From: Tubiluchus corallicola
Taxonomy: Eukaryota > Priapulida > Priapulimorpha > Priapulimorphida > Tubiluchidae
Assembly: GCA_030141605.1 (NCBI GenBank)
Contig: JAQGDQ010000909.1
Coordinates: 42,501 to 81,352, forward strand
Length of the DNA stretch: 38,852 bases
Reading direction: 5' to 3'
Shown piece by piece: positions 12,260 through 24,395 of this stretch. The translations under genes and the position numbers were made by a program. Positions within the stretch are counted from its first letter, which is position 1, and the number at the start of each line of letters is the position of its first letter. The notes beneath the pieces are model-generated. The model did not search any database. It worked only from the letters and a program-made list of their open reading frames with translations, and had not been told where the DNA came from.

Positions 12260-13330
12260 GAACATGGACAGCGTTTGTGGATGCTTCTAGTTTTGCTTTT
12301 AGTTTTATGGCTTCGTGATAAAAACGTAAGGTCAAATAGAGCGTAGTTGTTTGTATATAATTTCATTGTTCACTTTCTGAAATATTTTTCTCTCTAGCAG
12401 AAGTTGATCCCCATATGGTAACAATACTCAAAAACAAGTTTGATTATAGCTTTAACATTTCAGCTCGCTATAATATGTTTTTTATTGAAAAAAAATTATC
12501 TTAGGAAGGATCTACGTGATCAGGAATCATCCTTAGTAACCATTTCAACAAGGAGGTGGAATTTGTTCTTGTCAGGATTTTTTAATGAGAAATTATGTTG
12601 GTGAGGAGGGCAGGACGGTCGGAAACTTATTGGAGATATTGTCATTAACCAAATTGTTTTTGCAATGTAAACCAACATCCACTAGAGAAAGCAATGCTGG
12701 GATGTAAATGGTTAATTTTCGTGCAAATGATTTGATGATTTGACTTTATTTGACAAAAAGACAACACATCATTGGTATGATACTTCATACATACAAAAAT
12801 GGCGATTTGAAAGCTTGCTATACATTAAATAGTAATAACTAAGAATTGCTATCACTTTACAAAATTGATCATATGATGTCGAAATGTCATTTATTTTCAC
12901 CCCACCCCCACATTGTGTTGGTTCGATCCATTACGAGGTAATTGCACATAATAATGCTTAGCAACTACAAATAGCTGGTATAGAATGGCCTTGTGGTTTC
13001 AGTCGGTGAACCGTTGTGTTCTTAATGTGTTTTTAATATCTCAGCACCTGTTCCGTTCTTATCAACGCGATATAGATTCTTGGCAAATCGCTTTTTATTT
13101 TCAATTTTGGAGTTTTATGCGTTATCGGCACCATTGTTACATTCTTAAAAAGTACTTTCAAATTTTATAAAAAATTGTTGTGAAGTTAGCCAAAGTTGAA
13201 CAATAGCAATATTTTTGTTTCATTTTTCATTAGATATATAAAATGTGGTGTAAAATATTCTGTTAGGCTGCACGAAACATCACATGGTGTACTAATCAAA
13301 ATTAGATGAAAATATGCTGCCGTAAAACAA
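12260..13330. other. Spacer downstream of gene A
   Basis: No gene is seen. Sequence around 12380-12660 (AGCAGAAGTTGATC, then CTTAGTAACCATTT and AACCAAATTG) resembles the B-C spacer around 20870-21130, so the spacer belongs to the duplicated unit. No clear AATAAA follows the gene A stop within 200 bp. Confidence 0.6.
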
Positions 13331-13757
13331 TATGGCTCTCTTGACAAATTGATCAAATTAATTAAATAAGTAAGCAAAAAAACCTGCCATTGGTTCTTCA
13401 TTTTTTTTTATTAAGGCAACGTTTTGAGCTGTATCTTGTCCTCTACTCAATATAACCATGTCGATATTTTTCTTTGTTCTAGTTTGCGATGAGGAGTGAC
13501 AATGGTTGCAAAAGTTTTCATTGTTTGCAATGTTGAATGTATATTCTATTAGTTTGTTCTTTCCTCATACGCCCATGTGTGACGAATGATGTTATTTTTA
13601 TGACTCTGGGATTATGTTGTTCCAATTTTTTCTTGGTATTATTAGTTAATGCTAAGAAATTACAAACAATGTGGATTCACTAAAACTGCATTGTTTAAGA
13701 AAACAACTTGTGTGTAATTATCAATTACTAAGAAATCAGTCCATTGTCTCCGAAACA

Positions 13758-13796
13758 ATGAATTTTGCTGCTTCTTTTTGTGTTGTGTTCGAATAA
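13758..13796 (+). promoter_or_regulatory. Short upstream ORF in the leader of gene B
   Basis: An AACAATGAATT start opens a 12-codon frame (MNFAASFCVVFE) that ends 130 bp before the gene B ATG. It is positionally equivalent to the short frames ahead of A and C. Confidence 0.3.
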
Positions 13797-13926
13797 AATT
13801 CGACAAAAATTTACTTTGAAACCAGCTCAATGTAGATCTCAAATTCAGCGTATTGAAAACGATTTGCCTACATGGTCAATTGTATATGGTTTTTATTTAT
13901 TGCACATTAATGACATTTTGTGTGAC

Positions 13927-16900
13927 ATGCTCAGCTATCTTGCAATGATATCATTTTGCATAGTGGTCCCAACTGTGTACACAGACTCCAAAATCAGAAA
14001 GCTTCCTTGTGGACCTCAGTGGAAAATAAAATGCCACAGTAACTGTTCATTTGAAACGCACGTGACTAGCAACAGCACAAGTGGTAAGCTTTGCCAGGTT
14101 TGGTGTGGTGAAAACGTATCACTGAATGCAGCAGTGCTCAATTACGTACTCCAACAGCAGCAAAATGACTTATACAGATTAACAATATGTGCCTATCAGA
14201 GCAGTAAGCTGCCTGCTCGATTTCTTCATGGAAAACGTGTGTCCAAGCTGCAATTTCAATATTCACCAAAACTCGAAACCATTGATGAAAATGCTTTCCA
14301 TGGAGATGTCAGAACATTGTATATACACTTTAACAATAAACTGAGAACTCTGCATCCCAGAGCTTTTGCCAAAATGGAGAATCTCACAAGATTAATTATT
14401 ACGTACTCCAGATATTTGGATATACAAAGTCTGGATTTTTCAGGAAATCCTAAACTTTCATGGCTAACAATAGCCAAAACGGCCACGGATCTTTTAGCAA
14501 TACCACGCTTCCATCCAAATATGTCACCTGGGAAGTTAACCCTGCAATTTTTAGGTATGTTACGTTACAACTGCGTTGCTAATATTAACTAATGTTTAAG
14601 AAAAGAAAGTACTTCTGAACGAAAGGGTGCACCACCACAAATTCAGAATTTCATATGCCTTTTTGTTTAATTCATTATAATTGTAATGTCAAGATTATTA
14701 ATAATGTGGTATAAACCGCGATTAGTAAAATTTGAAGCAGAACTCGAAAAAAGGTTACTGTGGAAAATTCGGGCTCAAGGCGAATTTGAACCAGGTATCT
14801 CCTGCACACAAGACAGAAGCCACGTTTGCTGAAACCTTGTTCACCAGTGGTCATACAGATGACAATGAAAATGATGGTAATAATAACGAAAACAACAACG
14901 AAGATGATGACGATAATAAACACGTTGATGTTGATGACGATAATAAACACGTTGATGTTGATGATGATGTTAATGATGATGATGGTTACGTTGATGTTGA
15001 TGATGATGTCTTTGTGACGGTGACGATGGTGGACACAAAAAAAATTATAATAAAGTAAAGACTATAATAATCTTTATTCCAAAGCCAATTTTAACAATAA
15101 TAACGAACACAAGCTGAAATATCCTCACTGTGATTATTATATTTGTCATTTTAGAAAATCAACTCATATGTAATTGCACCATGCGATGGACAAAGGAACT
15201 GAACTGGAAACGTTCCACTATACAATGTAAAGAACCATCAACATCTCACATGAGGCTGGAAGATTTTGACTACCTGTGTTATGGCATTCCAACAGGACCT
15301 ACCACAAAGTATCCACCGCCAACACCTGCTCCACAATTGCCAAATTTGTGTGGTGATGAAATACCACCAATCATCTGTGTAATTGTCAACAGAAATCCAT
15401 GCAGGATAGTGTGTGGTAAATTTTCCTGGCTTTATTTATACAATTTGCAGATGATAAGTGCTGGTTTGCCCGCTTATGTGGAACATTTTGAGTTGTGGAA
15501 TTACGTAGAAATCCACTTTCCGAGACCGTTCTTTGAAAAAAAGTCACTTAGTGTGCTACAGATACACCAGTTAAGTATGGAACGCCTGAGAGCCTCGTTT
15601 CTACATGCCAATGTTACATCTTCTATATGGTTAATAAACAATGACAACCTAACTTATATCAACTCAAAAGCATTTAGCAGTATGGCATATGTTAAAAGTA
15701 TTCACATAATCGGTTGCAAAAAGCTGACTACTCTAAACTTGGACTTATCCTATAATCACAGGATTACTAATATTGTAATATCGGAAACTGGACTACAGCG
15801 CATGGATATGCCTGTCATGCATAGTCAGACGATGCCAGAAGATGTTATCCTATCTCTTACGAGTAAGTATTACAGGGCAAAGTGTTACTAGGCAAGCAGA
15901 CTAGGTTAGTAAAGTTAGTACAAAGAATTTACTCTTATTGCATTATATTTGAATTCCCAGTAAACAAAGAGTTCTTTTTTATCTGGAATAAAATGTCGTT
16001 TCACCAAAATTGAAATACACACTAGTGTTTACTTATTTTTCCTTTATAGTAAATTATAACTGTTGTCACAGCAAAGATGTTTTTCTACAGTTGCTACTGC
16101 ACATCACCCCATTCCTGCTCTCCAGTGATTCCTCCCCCTGAACAAGGAATGGAGAATGGGTGACCAGGCAGTCTATAACTGCTGTATCATTATCTAGTAT
16201 AAAATTATTGAATGAATAACATTGTTGAACAATATTTGTGTACATTATACTAAACAGAATTCTATGCAAAAGCAGCTCGAAAGAAGTGCCAATAAAAAAA
16301 AGAAAATGCTTTAGGCTTTACCATGCTGAATTAATGTAACGGTACATTTTTATGTCATTTCATGGACTGTACAGACTACAGGCTTTGCAGTAGACCATTT
16401 CAAAATTATGGCTGTTCACTCAACGTGTCAAAGTACAGCAGATCATAGGGGCTTTTTTAACCTCCTCGATTAAGTGTGGTTGGCAAAGTGCTGACCCAAC
16501 CAATCAGAAGTGACAATTGTTAGAATTGACCAGTCAGAAGGATGTGCTTAAGCTGACAGAATTCAAGAGTTGAAGTTTGCATTTTAGTGAAGAGGTAACA
16601 TGCAGTACATCACCCTTGGCTGAGGTCATATACCTTGCCGCAAAATTTATACAATTGTTGTACAATACGCACTGTACCCACACTACAATGTTGCAATCCA
16701 TGTTTTTATACTTTCAGACAATCGACTGTACTGTAATTGCAGCATGGAGTGGACAAAATCCAGAAACTGGAGAGATTCACAAATTGACTGTGAGACACCA
16801 CCGAGAAAGCATACGATAAACGAAATACAAATTGGAGAATTTATTGGATGCATGAAGGCAGACTGTGGAGTCGAACTTCCCCATTGTATTATCGAGGCAT

Positions 16901-19900
16901 TCCTTGATGAACGGGGAGGTTGTTTGGTTACTTGTGGTTATAATAGAAAAATCTATGCAGCTGATCTGACACTGATATTAAGTTCACTGCCTTACTGGAC
17001 ACGACACTTAATTATTGCTAACTACCAAGGCAAGGAACTGCCTAGAAATTTCTTGAATTCAAAGAACGTTGATGAACTTGAAATTGTGGATTCCGAAATT
17101 GAACTACTTAACGATGCATCAATTTATGGCACCCTTAATGAAGCAATAAAGTTGAAACGTCTCCGAAAGTTAACAAAAATTTTTCCCAAGGCATTTGAAC
17201 GAATAAATACCGTCAAACGAATCATAATCTACACTTGTCCAAATCTAAAAACAGCAAATCTAGATTTATCAAACAATTTAATGATAAGTATGATTGACAT
17301 AAGAAAAACAGGACTGGAACACCTGGATATGCCAAAGCTGCACCCGTCGAGGCCATCCCAGTTAATTTCCCTAGAATTAGCAGGTAAGTGAAAGATTTTG
17401 AAGAGAGCTAGCTGGTGTAAGAAGCGTTTACGATAACGGGAGTCCAAACAGATAAAACAAGATCAACTTTGGGACGAAGCAGACGAAACGTGTCGCAGAA
17501 TGAAGTAATTTCAGTCATGTGTAACATTGGATTTTAAATTTACAGAAAAAATTGTTGTGATAAAAATAATATCAATAGACATTTTTAGCTTTGCGACTAC
17601 GTACATGAAAGCATAATTAAACACGAGGGTTAAGAGAGCTCATAAATTCACAAATCCTTCATGGCTCAAGAGGCCCTACGTTGATGTTTCGACGAAGTGC
17701 CCACCATAATGCAACACCAATCCACAAAAATTTAATAAGAAAAAAAAGGAACAGATTAAATATAGTCATGTCAACATTTGACATTGTTTGCAAAAGTGAC
17801 AATACCCACTCATGTTAATATATTTCCTCAATTAAGCACAATTCATAAAATTGTAAATCACATTTCTCCTTCTTTCTTGAGTTACTGACCCCAATTATTA
17901 GAGATATATCTGCATATTTGTTGAGAAACCATGACAATTTATCTTTATATCAAGTTTGCTGCAATGACTTCCGGTCGTCTTTCTTTCCTGCAACCGCATT
18001 CGACTGGAACAATTTATCCTCTTATCTAAGAACAACTCCTACCATCAGTGCTTTTTTCCACACAGCTAAGAAACATCTCAATTTTTTCAAGAGACCAAAC
18101 AAAGTCTTATTCTCTTTGTACCCTACCATATAACATTCATCACATGCGTTTGAGGTTGAGATTTTCCATCCCAGTTTATTTCGCTAGAATTAGCAGGTAA
18201 GTGAAAAAATTTCCAACTTGAACTACGATCTCTACAAACATGGTTGCCAGGATGGCAACAATTCAAAAGCATTACTTTTGCTTCAAATGCATTACTTTGC
18301 ATTACTACAAATACACAAATTCATGTACTTTTCAAATAGTACATGAATTTATTAACGAATTAAAGCAAAACCTAAAACTGATGCACTATGACATAGAAAT
18401 TTACTTATTAATCCTGACTAGAATAAAACTACTTTTCAAATAGTACATGAATTTATAAAAGCAACTAAACGATTCAGTAAACATTAGTAAACGTTTGAAT
18501 AGCTATGCTGCAGTTGACTCACTGTTTTAAAATATTGGTATCTGATTGCAAAATGTCTCAACTTTATATAAGGCCTCCTCATTCTTAAGAACTGTTCATC
18601 AGGCTTTTGTGAAAATAAAATATGTTTATATAAGGAATGGCTGTTAGTACTTGTTTAGGGAAAGTTAGCTCTCTAAAAGTCAACGCTGTTTTGTCAGAAA
18701 AAGGCAGATAAATTATTGAATAATCCTAATAATCTGAATAATCTGAAGAATTTTATTCTTTCCCAGCAGGCTTTTAAAATCGCTACCATGTTTTTCAGGC
18801 AATTCTATTCCATGTGGATGCACTCTCTTCTGGGCACGAGGTAGAAACTGGAAAGAGTCTACTGTTAAATGCTCATATTGCTACAAATACGACTGCAGGA
18901 TTGTTCCACCTGTTGGGGGGTGGCTTTATTGCAAAGAGGCATGCATAACAAGGTGGCTCTCTAATGAAGACATTGCAGAATGTGATGCAACAACAAGCAC
19001 ACTGATACCATCTCCAGGAACGCCAACAAGTATCTCATTTTATCCATGCGATGTTCCCATGGCAGAATGCAGGTCTTGGGACTCAAAGGCGTGGTCTCGA
19101 CTTGGTGAGTGCAATGTTGTATGCGGAGAGCTCGATGCACAGTTGTTCGAGGAAAAACTAATTTTGATTTGGAAGGCATTGTCATGCTGGGTGCAGACAT
19201 TGAAAATTTTGAATTACAAGTCGAAGCAGCTACCTGCACAATTTCTTGATAGAAAGGATGTGGCTGAGTTGACTATCATGCAGTCTGATATAGAAGACAT
19301 AGGAGAGAATGATATATATGGTTACTTCATGTCAAGTGTCACGTTGTCTCACAATGACAAGTTGAAAACAATTCATCCAAAAGCCTTTTACAAATTGAAA
19401 TCCATAAAACAGATAATCATCATCGATTGTAAACAGCTAGTAAGTGCAGATCTGGACCTCTCCAACAATGACAAGATTGCATCAATCATCTTTACACAGA
19501 CAAACATTCAACACATGCAAAAACCGATGCTTCACAAACGGAGAAATGCTAGAGATATATTATTATTTTTAAAAGGTAAGTTTGGTTTTCGAAATTTTAT
19601 TTTGGACAAATAGCAAAAAAATCTACTGGATACAAGATTTTGCTAAGCAAGGAAAAGAGAAAAATATACAATAAAAATTGTTACAATCTGACTGTTAAAA
19701 ATGTTGAAAGAAATCAATCACTAAAGCACTATGTAAATAAATGTTCGTTTAATTTAACTCAGTATAATTGAATACAACTTTTGTGTTCCTCTAAGGAGGG
19801 TGTATTTGCTTGTAATAACTATCAGCGCCTGGTTTTTGGTGCAGTAGTGCTGCTGCCATGAACTAGTGCCTCTTAAGTAGTTAGATGGGTTTTTCGGAAG

Positions 19901-20359
19901 CCTACGGAAGCACATTGTTAACCATGCACGTTAAGTGTGCCTTGACACTGAGTGGCTTATAGAGGTCTGAACTGAAAACCACAATAATTAAGGCTCAAGT
20001 TGGTTGTCTAAGCTGATGTAGAAGATGCTGAAAAGCCAAACGCTAATGCTGAAATCTTTCAAATTAAGCATTGTGCACATTCTCTGGTTACTTGGCTTTT
20101 AATTTCGCGTTTTTTTTCAGATAGTCCGTTATATTGCAACTGTAGCATGAAATGGTTGAAGTCAGAACTGTGGGTTGCTTCAGTATTTGATTGTAAAGTA
20201 CCAAGTTTTCAGCACGATAAAGGTGAAATGCCACTCTCTTTGTTTTGTGATTCCGAGAATCCTGCAAATCGACATCTCATTGTACATTCTACTGCTAGTC
20301 AAGCTGCAAAAATACAATGTGTTTATTTCTTTTTATTCATCAAACGTGTAGCCTTATAG
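13927..20359 (+). CDS. Gene B: four-module extracellular LRR protein, five exons
   Basis: Predicted exons are 13927-14554, 15155-15862, 16718-17383, 18799-19575 and 20121-20359. All junctions are phase 1, the frame is open and the product is about 1005 aa. Exons 1-4 have exactly the same lengths as in gene A. The start ATG 13927 opens the signal peptide MLSYLAMISFCIVVPTVYT. The module order is the same as in A: N-cap + LRR, then three LRRCT/N-cap/LRR exons (ENQLICNCTMRW, NNRLYCNCSMEW, GNSIPCGCTLFW), then LRRCT4 (DSPLYCNCSMKW) plus a short hydrophobic tail (IQCVYFFLFI). Most of exon 2 and exon 3 is almost identical to A and C, whereas exon 1, exon 4 and one patch of exon 3 diverge, which points to gene conversion. 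Intron 3 holds a LINE fragment and a relic exon end. Function is unknown; a secreted or surface recognition protein is the likely class. Confidence 0.86.
14858..15035. repeat. GAT-rich trinucleotide repeat in gene B intron 1
   Basis: An imperfect GATGATGTT/GATAATAAA-type repeat lies in intron 1 (14555-15154), at the same place as in A and C but with a different internal pattern, including two copies of AATAAACACGTTGATG. Confidence 0.85.
15863..16717. other. Gene B intron 2 (855 bp)
   Basis: No gene is seen. A small hairpin is possible around 16103-16160 (CCCCATTCCTG against AGGAATGGAGAATGGG). The motif CCAATCAGAA lies at 16500-16509, about 200 bp before exon 3. Confidence 0.5.
17880..18133 (+). 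mobile_element. Fragment of a non-LTR retrotransposon (reverse-transcriptase C-terminal tail)
   Basis: The + strand frame ending at 18131-18133 includes SSFFPATAFDWNNLSSYL and a following TPTISAFFHTAKKHL segment. The pattern FFP-x-ah-x-x-WN-L-x-S-x-l, then a Ser/Thr-Pro-s-x-x-x-F stretch, is the usual C-terminal tail of CR1/Jockey/RTE-like LINE ORF2 proteins. Only the tail is present, inside gene B intron 3; the polymerase core is absent. The 5' boundary may lie further upstream (to about 17640). Confidence 0.65.
18166..18196 (+). pseudogene. Relic of a second exon 3 inside gene B intron 3
   Basis: These ~31 bp match the last 31 bp of exon 3 of gene A (CCATCCCAGTT...GAATTAGCAG). They are followed by the same donor GTAAGTGAAA and then ~500 bp matching gene A intron 3. 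Gene B already has a complete exon 3 ending at 17383. This is therefore the 3' stump of an extra exon-3 cassette. Confidence 0.8.
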
Positions 20360-22080
20360 GTATTTGGCCAAAATTTGTGAATGCTTCTACTGTACCTTTT
20401 ACTTTAACTCACTTTGATTAAACTGTGTGCTGTAAGGCATTTTGTCAACTTACTTCTCGATATGTTAGATAACAAGGATATTAAATGTATATTTATGTTT
20501 ATATATTATATTTATATATTATATTTATATATTATGTTTATATATTTATTGGGATTCACAATTACAAATTACACAGGGCACACACTGATTATAAAGATAC
20601 AATTACACACACGTATGGTGCTACAAAAAAACCTTATCAAGAACACAATGACACAAGTCAAACTCAACAATTTAAACCACAGACACAACATCAAACCTTG
20701 ACGTGTATATCCATAATAAACATGTGACAAATTCTGACAAATATGCAGCGTAGACTTTGTTCTCTGATTTTCATTTTGGCATTTTATCCAAATTTAACAA
20801 ATTTTGTGTAAAAGCAAAAGAACAAAATGGAGTTCAGGTCATTTGTTCATTTTTAGCGTTTCTTTTTCCAGCAGAAATTAATCTTCGTTGGAGTAGAACT
20901 AATCAATGACAAGTTTGGTTCCACTTCTTTATGAAAGAATATTTTAATGAAAATATGTTAAGAGTGGGAGAGCAATGAAGACCGAAGCTCTCTAAAACCA
21001 TCCTCGTTAACCATGTGTCGATAGCAAGGACGAACTGTACTTATCAGAATTTTTTTATTGGAAAAAAGGTGTTAGTAGCTGGAGACCTGGAAGGACTGTA
21101 ACTTACTGGAGCAATTGTAAGTAACCAAACTGGATGGTGATACTGTGATGGGAACACAAAAGAATTTCCTTCATAGCATATGGTTTACTCAGAAATCTTT
21201 ATTTCTGAAAAATTTAAAAAACTGAAAATAATAAATTTGACTGCTTTCACTGCTTACAAACTTATAATGATCTAATTATTATAATTTAAGATAATAAAAG
21301 TAAATATTACTCACATCGTGCGGTTATAACAACCTAATACATCCTTGGAACGTCATACTGATTTGCTGCAAATCAGGTAGAGACGCTACAAATAATTACT
21401 TGAAAATTTATCTAAACATTATTTAACATTTACTGAGGCTTCTGTAAGCGTGTTTAGCGAGGCACAACCTAATTTACAACTTCACAGGTAAAATTACAAG
21501 TAAATTCACATAGGTGCTGCCACCTACATGTTAAGGCCAGAACCTGACCTTAACAAATACCTTGTAGTGAAGGCGAGCAGAAATTTTTCTCGTCACGATT
21601 TTTTGTTAAGAAAACATGTAAGCTGGGAGGACAGCAAAAAATGAAATTTATCAGAGAATTTGTTAGTGACTGTTTTGCTCTATTGATCGATTCCTTCTAG
21701 GGAAAGAAATGCTGTCATATAAACGTTTAATTTATGTATAACTGATTAGATTTTATTAGGCATGACAACTGTATGCACAGCTAGAATGATACTCGATACA
21801 TATAAATAATAATGCTATTAAGACTGCTATGACGTAATTAGTAATAACGAAGAATTTATGTCAGGTTAACTAAAGTGACCGTATCAAAAAGTACGAAAAG
21901 TCTTGAAAAAAAATTAACATAAATTGTTGCCCAATTAATCAAACATGAACTTTACAAACGTTTTAGAATATTTTTGATTTATGATTTAGAAATCCTATAA
22001 AACCTTCCTTCAGATTTTTGTATAAAATTGCACATGATGTGCTATTCAAAATTAGTTTAAAATGTCCTGCAGTAACAACA
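20360..22080. other. Spacer downstream of gene B
   Basis: No gene is seen. An AT microsatellite-like stretch at 20496-20550 (TATATTATATTTATA) is followed to ~20730 by sequence that, on the minus strand, looks like a retroelement 3' end (CCCAATAAATATATAA). An AATAAA lies at 20715. The segments 20870-21130 and 21570-21700 resemble the A-B spacer, and the two resemble each other (CAGAATTTTTTTATTGGAAA against CACGATTTTTTGTTAAGAAA). They are separated by ~400 bp of unrecognised AT-rich sequence (21180-21560). Confidence 0.5.
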
Positions 22081-22362
22081 ATATGACTCTCTTGACAAAC
22101 TGATCTCATTAATTTATAAAATAAAGATTCTTCTATTACATTTGGGAGGGCATTGTTTTGGGCTGAAACTTGTCCTCTACACATTTGTACCCTTTCGGAC
22201 ATTTTTCTTTGTTCGGCAATGAATAATGACAGTGTTTTATACGTCTTAATATTCTAATCATTGTCTTCAATTTTGAATGAATATTGCAAACGAATTGTTA
22301 TTCTGACCATTGCTTTGCAATTTGAATATATATTCTGTTTGTATTCCATTTCTTTAACACTG

Positions 22363-22936
22363 ATGTATGAGGAATGGTGTCGTTTCTATGCTTCTGTCAT
22401 ATAATGTGTGAGGAATGGTGTCGTTTCTATGCTTCTGTCATATGATGTGTGAGGAATGGTGTCGTTTCTATGCTTCTGTCATATGATGTATACGGAATGG
22501 TTTTGTTTCTATGCTTCTGTCATATGATGTATAAGGAATGGTGTCGTTTCTATGCTTCTGTCATATGATGTATACGGAATGGTGTTGTTTCTATGCTTCT
22601 GTCATATGATGTATACGGAATGGTGATGTTTCTATGCTTCTGTCATATGATTTGTGAGGAATGGTGTCGTTTCTATGCTTCTGTCATATGATGTGCGAGG
22701 AATGGTGTTGTTTCTATGCTTCTGTCATATGATGTGTGAGGAATGGTGTTGTTTCTATGCTTCTGTCATATGATGTATACGGAATGGTGATGTTTCTATG
22801 CTTCTGTCATATGATGTATACGGAATTGTGATGTTTCTATGCTTCTGTCATATGATGTGTGAGGAATGGTGTTGTTTCTATGCTTCTGTCATATGATGTA
22901 TAAGGAATGGTGTCGTTTCTATGCTTCTGTCATATA
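22363..22936. repeat. 41-bp minisatellite, 14 copies, upstream of copy C
   Basis: Fourteen contiguous 41-bp units (574 bp) share the core TTTCTATGCTTCTGTCATAT and alternate between two variants, GTGTGAGG and GTATACGG. Units A and B carry a single diverged copy at the equivalent place (near 5551 and 13571), so the expansion is specific to copy C. There are no unique spacers, so it is not a CRISPR array. Confidence 0.97.
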
Positions 22937-23122
22937 ATGTATCACTCCAAATTTTTGTTCGAGGTATTAGTAGTTCATTTTTGCCAAAGAATTAGCCAAC
23001 TGCTTGGACTCATCAAACTTCATTGTTTATGAACAACATAAGCATAAATATAACAAACTCTGTAACTTTCCTGGCTCTGTAGTTTATTCCAACCAATGGA
23101 TGATGTCATTGTCTCTGTAACA

Positions 23123-23158
23123 ATGAATTCATGCCTCTTTTTCTTCTATTGTTCTTGA
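23123..23158 (+). promoter_or_regulatory. Short upstream ORF in the leader of copy C
   Basis: An AACAATGAATT start opens an 11-codon frame (MNSCLFFFYCS), at the same position as those ahead of A and B. Confidence 0.25.
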
Positions 23159-24221
23159 ATAAAATTCGACAAAAATTTATTTTGAAACCAGCTCAAGGTA
23201 GATCTCTAATTTAGCGCATTGAAAACGATTTGCCTACATAGTTAATTGAGAATGATTTTTATTTACTGTAATTTAATGACTTCTTGTGTGGCATGCTCAG
23301 CTATCTTGTAATGATATCACTTTGCATAGTGGTTCCAACTGCTTACTCAAACTCCAAAATCAAAAAGCTTCCATGTGGCCCTCAATGGAAAGTGAAATGC
23401 AACAGTAACTGTTCTTTCGAAACACATGTGACTATTTACACACCAAGTGGTATACAATGCCACGTTTGGTGTGGAGAAAATGTATCACTGAGTGCTGCAG
23501 TGCTCCACTATATAATGCAGCAGGAGCCAAATGATGTATATGAGCTGCTAATATGTACCTATCAGAACTCTGAGCTACCTGTACGATTTCTTGAAGGAAA
23601 ACAAGTGACTGAACTGCTGTTTCAATTTTCTCCTAAACTTGAAACAATTGGAGAAAATGCTTTCCTTGGAGATGTTAGAACTTTGTACATACACTTTAAT
23701 TACGAATTGAAATCCTTGCATCCTAGAGCTTTTGCCAAGTTGGCGAATCTCTCAACTTTGCATATTACCTACTCAAGTTATTTGGATATACAAAGTCTGG
23801 ACTTTTCTGAAAATCCCAAGCTTTTGATGCTAACTATAGCGAAAACGGCTACAGATTTTTTAGCAAAACCAAGTTTTCATCCAAGCATGTCACCTGGGAA
23901 AGCATCTCTGTATTTCTTGGGTAAGTTTCTCTAACACTCAATTAGACTATTAATTATTTCTTAAGAAAAAGCACACTACTGACCAAAAGGCGCACTATTA
24001 GTATGCATTTTAGGTCAGTTACTTTTAATCTTAATGTCGAGATTATTAATAATGATGTTAAAAACCCACAATTAGTAAAACTGGAAACTGAATTTGTAAA
24101 AAGCGAAATGTGGAAAAGTTAGAACGTAGGCGGAATCTAAACAAGATGCTTCATGCTGACATGACAGATGGCATGTTTACTAGACACTTTGTTCACCATC
24201 AACCACAAAAGTGGTACTGAG

Positions 24222-24277
24222 AATGACAATTATGATAATGATAATGATAACGATTTTAAAAATAACAATAGCGATTG

Positions 24278-24318
<41 letters not shown>

Positions 24319-24395
24319 TTGATGATGATGATGATGATGATGATGCACGATAATGACGATGAAGATGACGAGGAGGAGGATGGCGACAATGAAGA
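24222..24395. repeat. GAT/GCT trinucleotide repeat in copy C intron 1
   Basis: This contains a (GCT)n run (24278-24299) followed by (GAT)n (24300-24342) and a degenerate GAC/GAG tail, in the same intron position as the repeats in A and B. Confidence 0.9.

Larger units (their letters stand above)
5304..13330 (+). repeat. Tandem unit A (about 8.0 kb)
   Basis: The unit contains upstream sequence, gene A and its downstream spacer. Its start is set by sequence shared with the starts of units B and C (AACCTGCCATTG near 5351, followed by TTTTGAGCTGT and TTTTTCTTTGTTCTAGTTTG). The downstream spacer (12260-13330) resembles the spacer after gene B. Boundaries are approximate to a few tens of bases. 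Confidence 0.8.
13331..22080 (+). repeat. Tandem unit B (about 8.75 kb)
   Basis: The unit starts with TATGGCTCTCTTGACAAA (13331), matching TATGACTCTCTTGACAAA at the start of unit C, and includes gene B and its spacer. It is longer than unit A because of extra sequence in intron 3 and in the downstream spacer. Confidence 0.8.

Noticed and set aside
22363-22936. CRISPR array
   Set aside because: The 41-bp units are contiguous with no unique spacers, and the context is eukaryotic.
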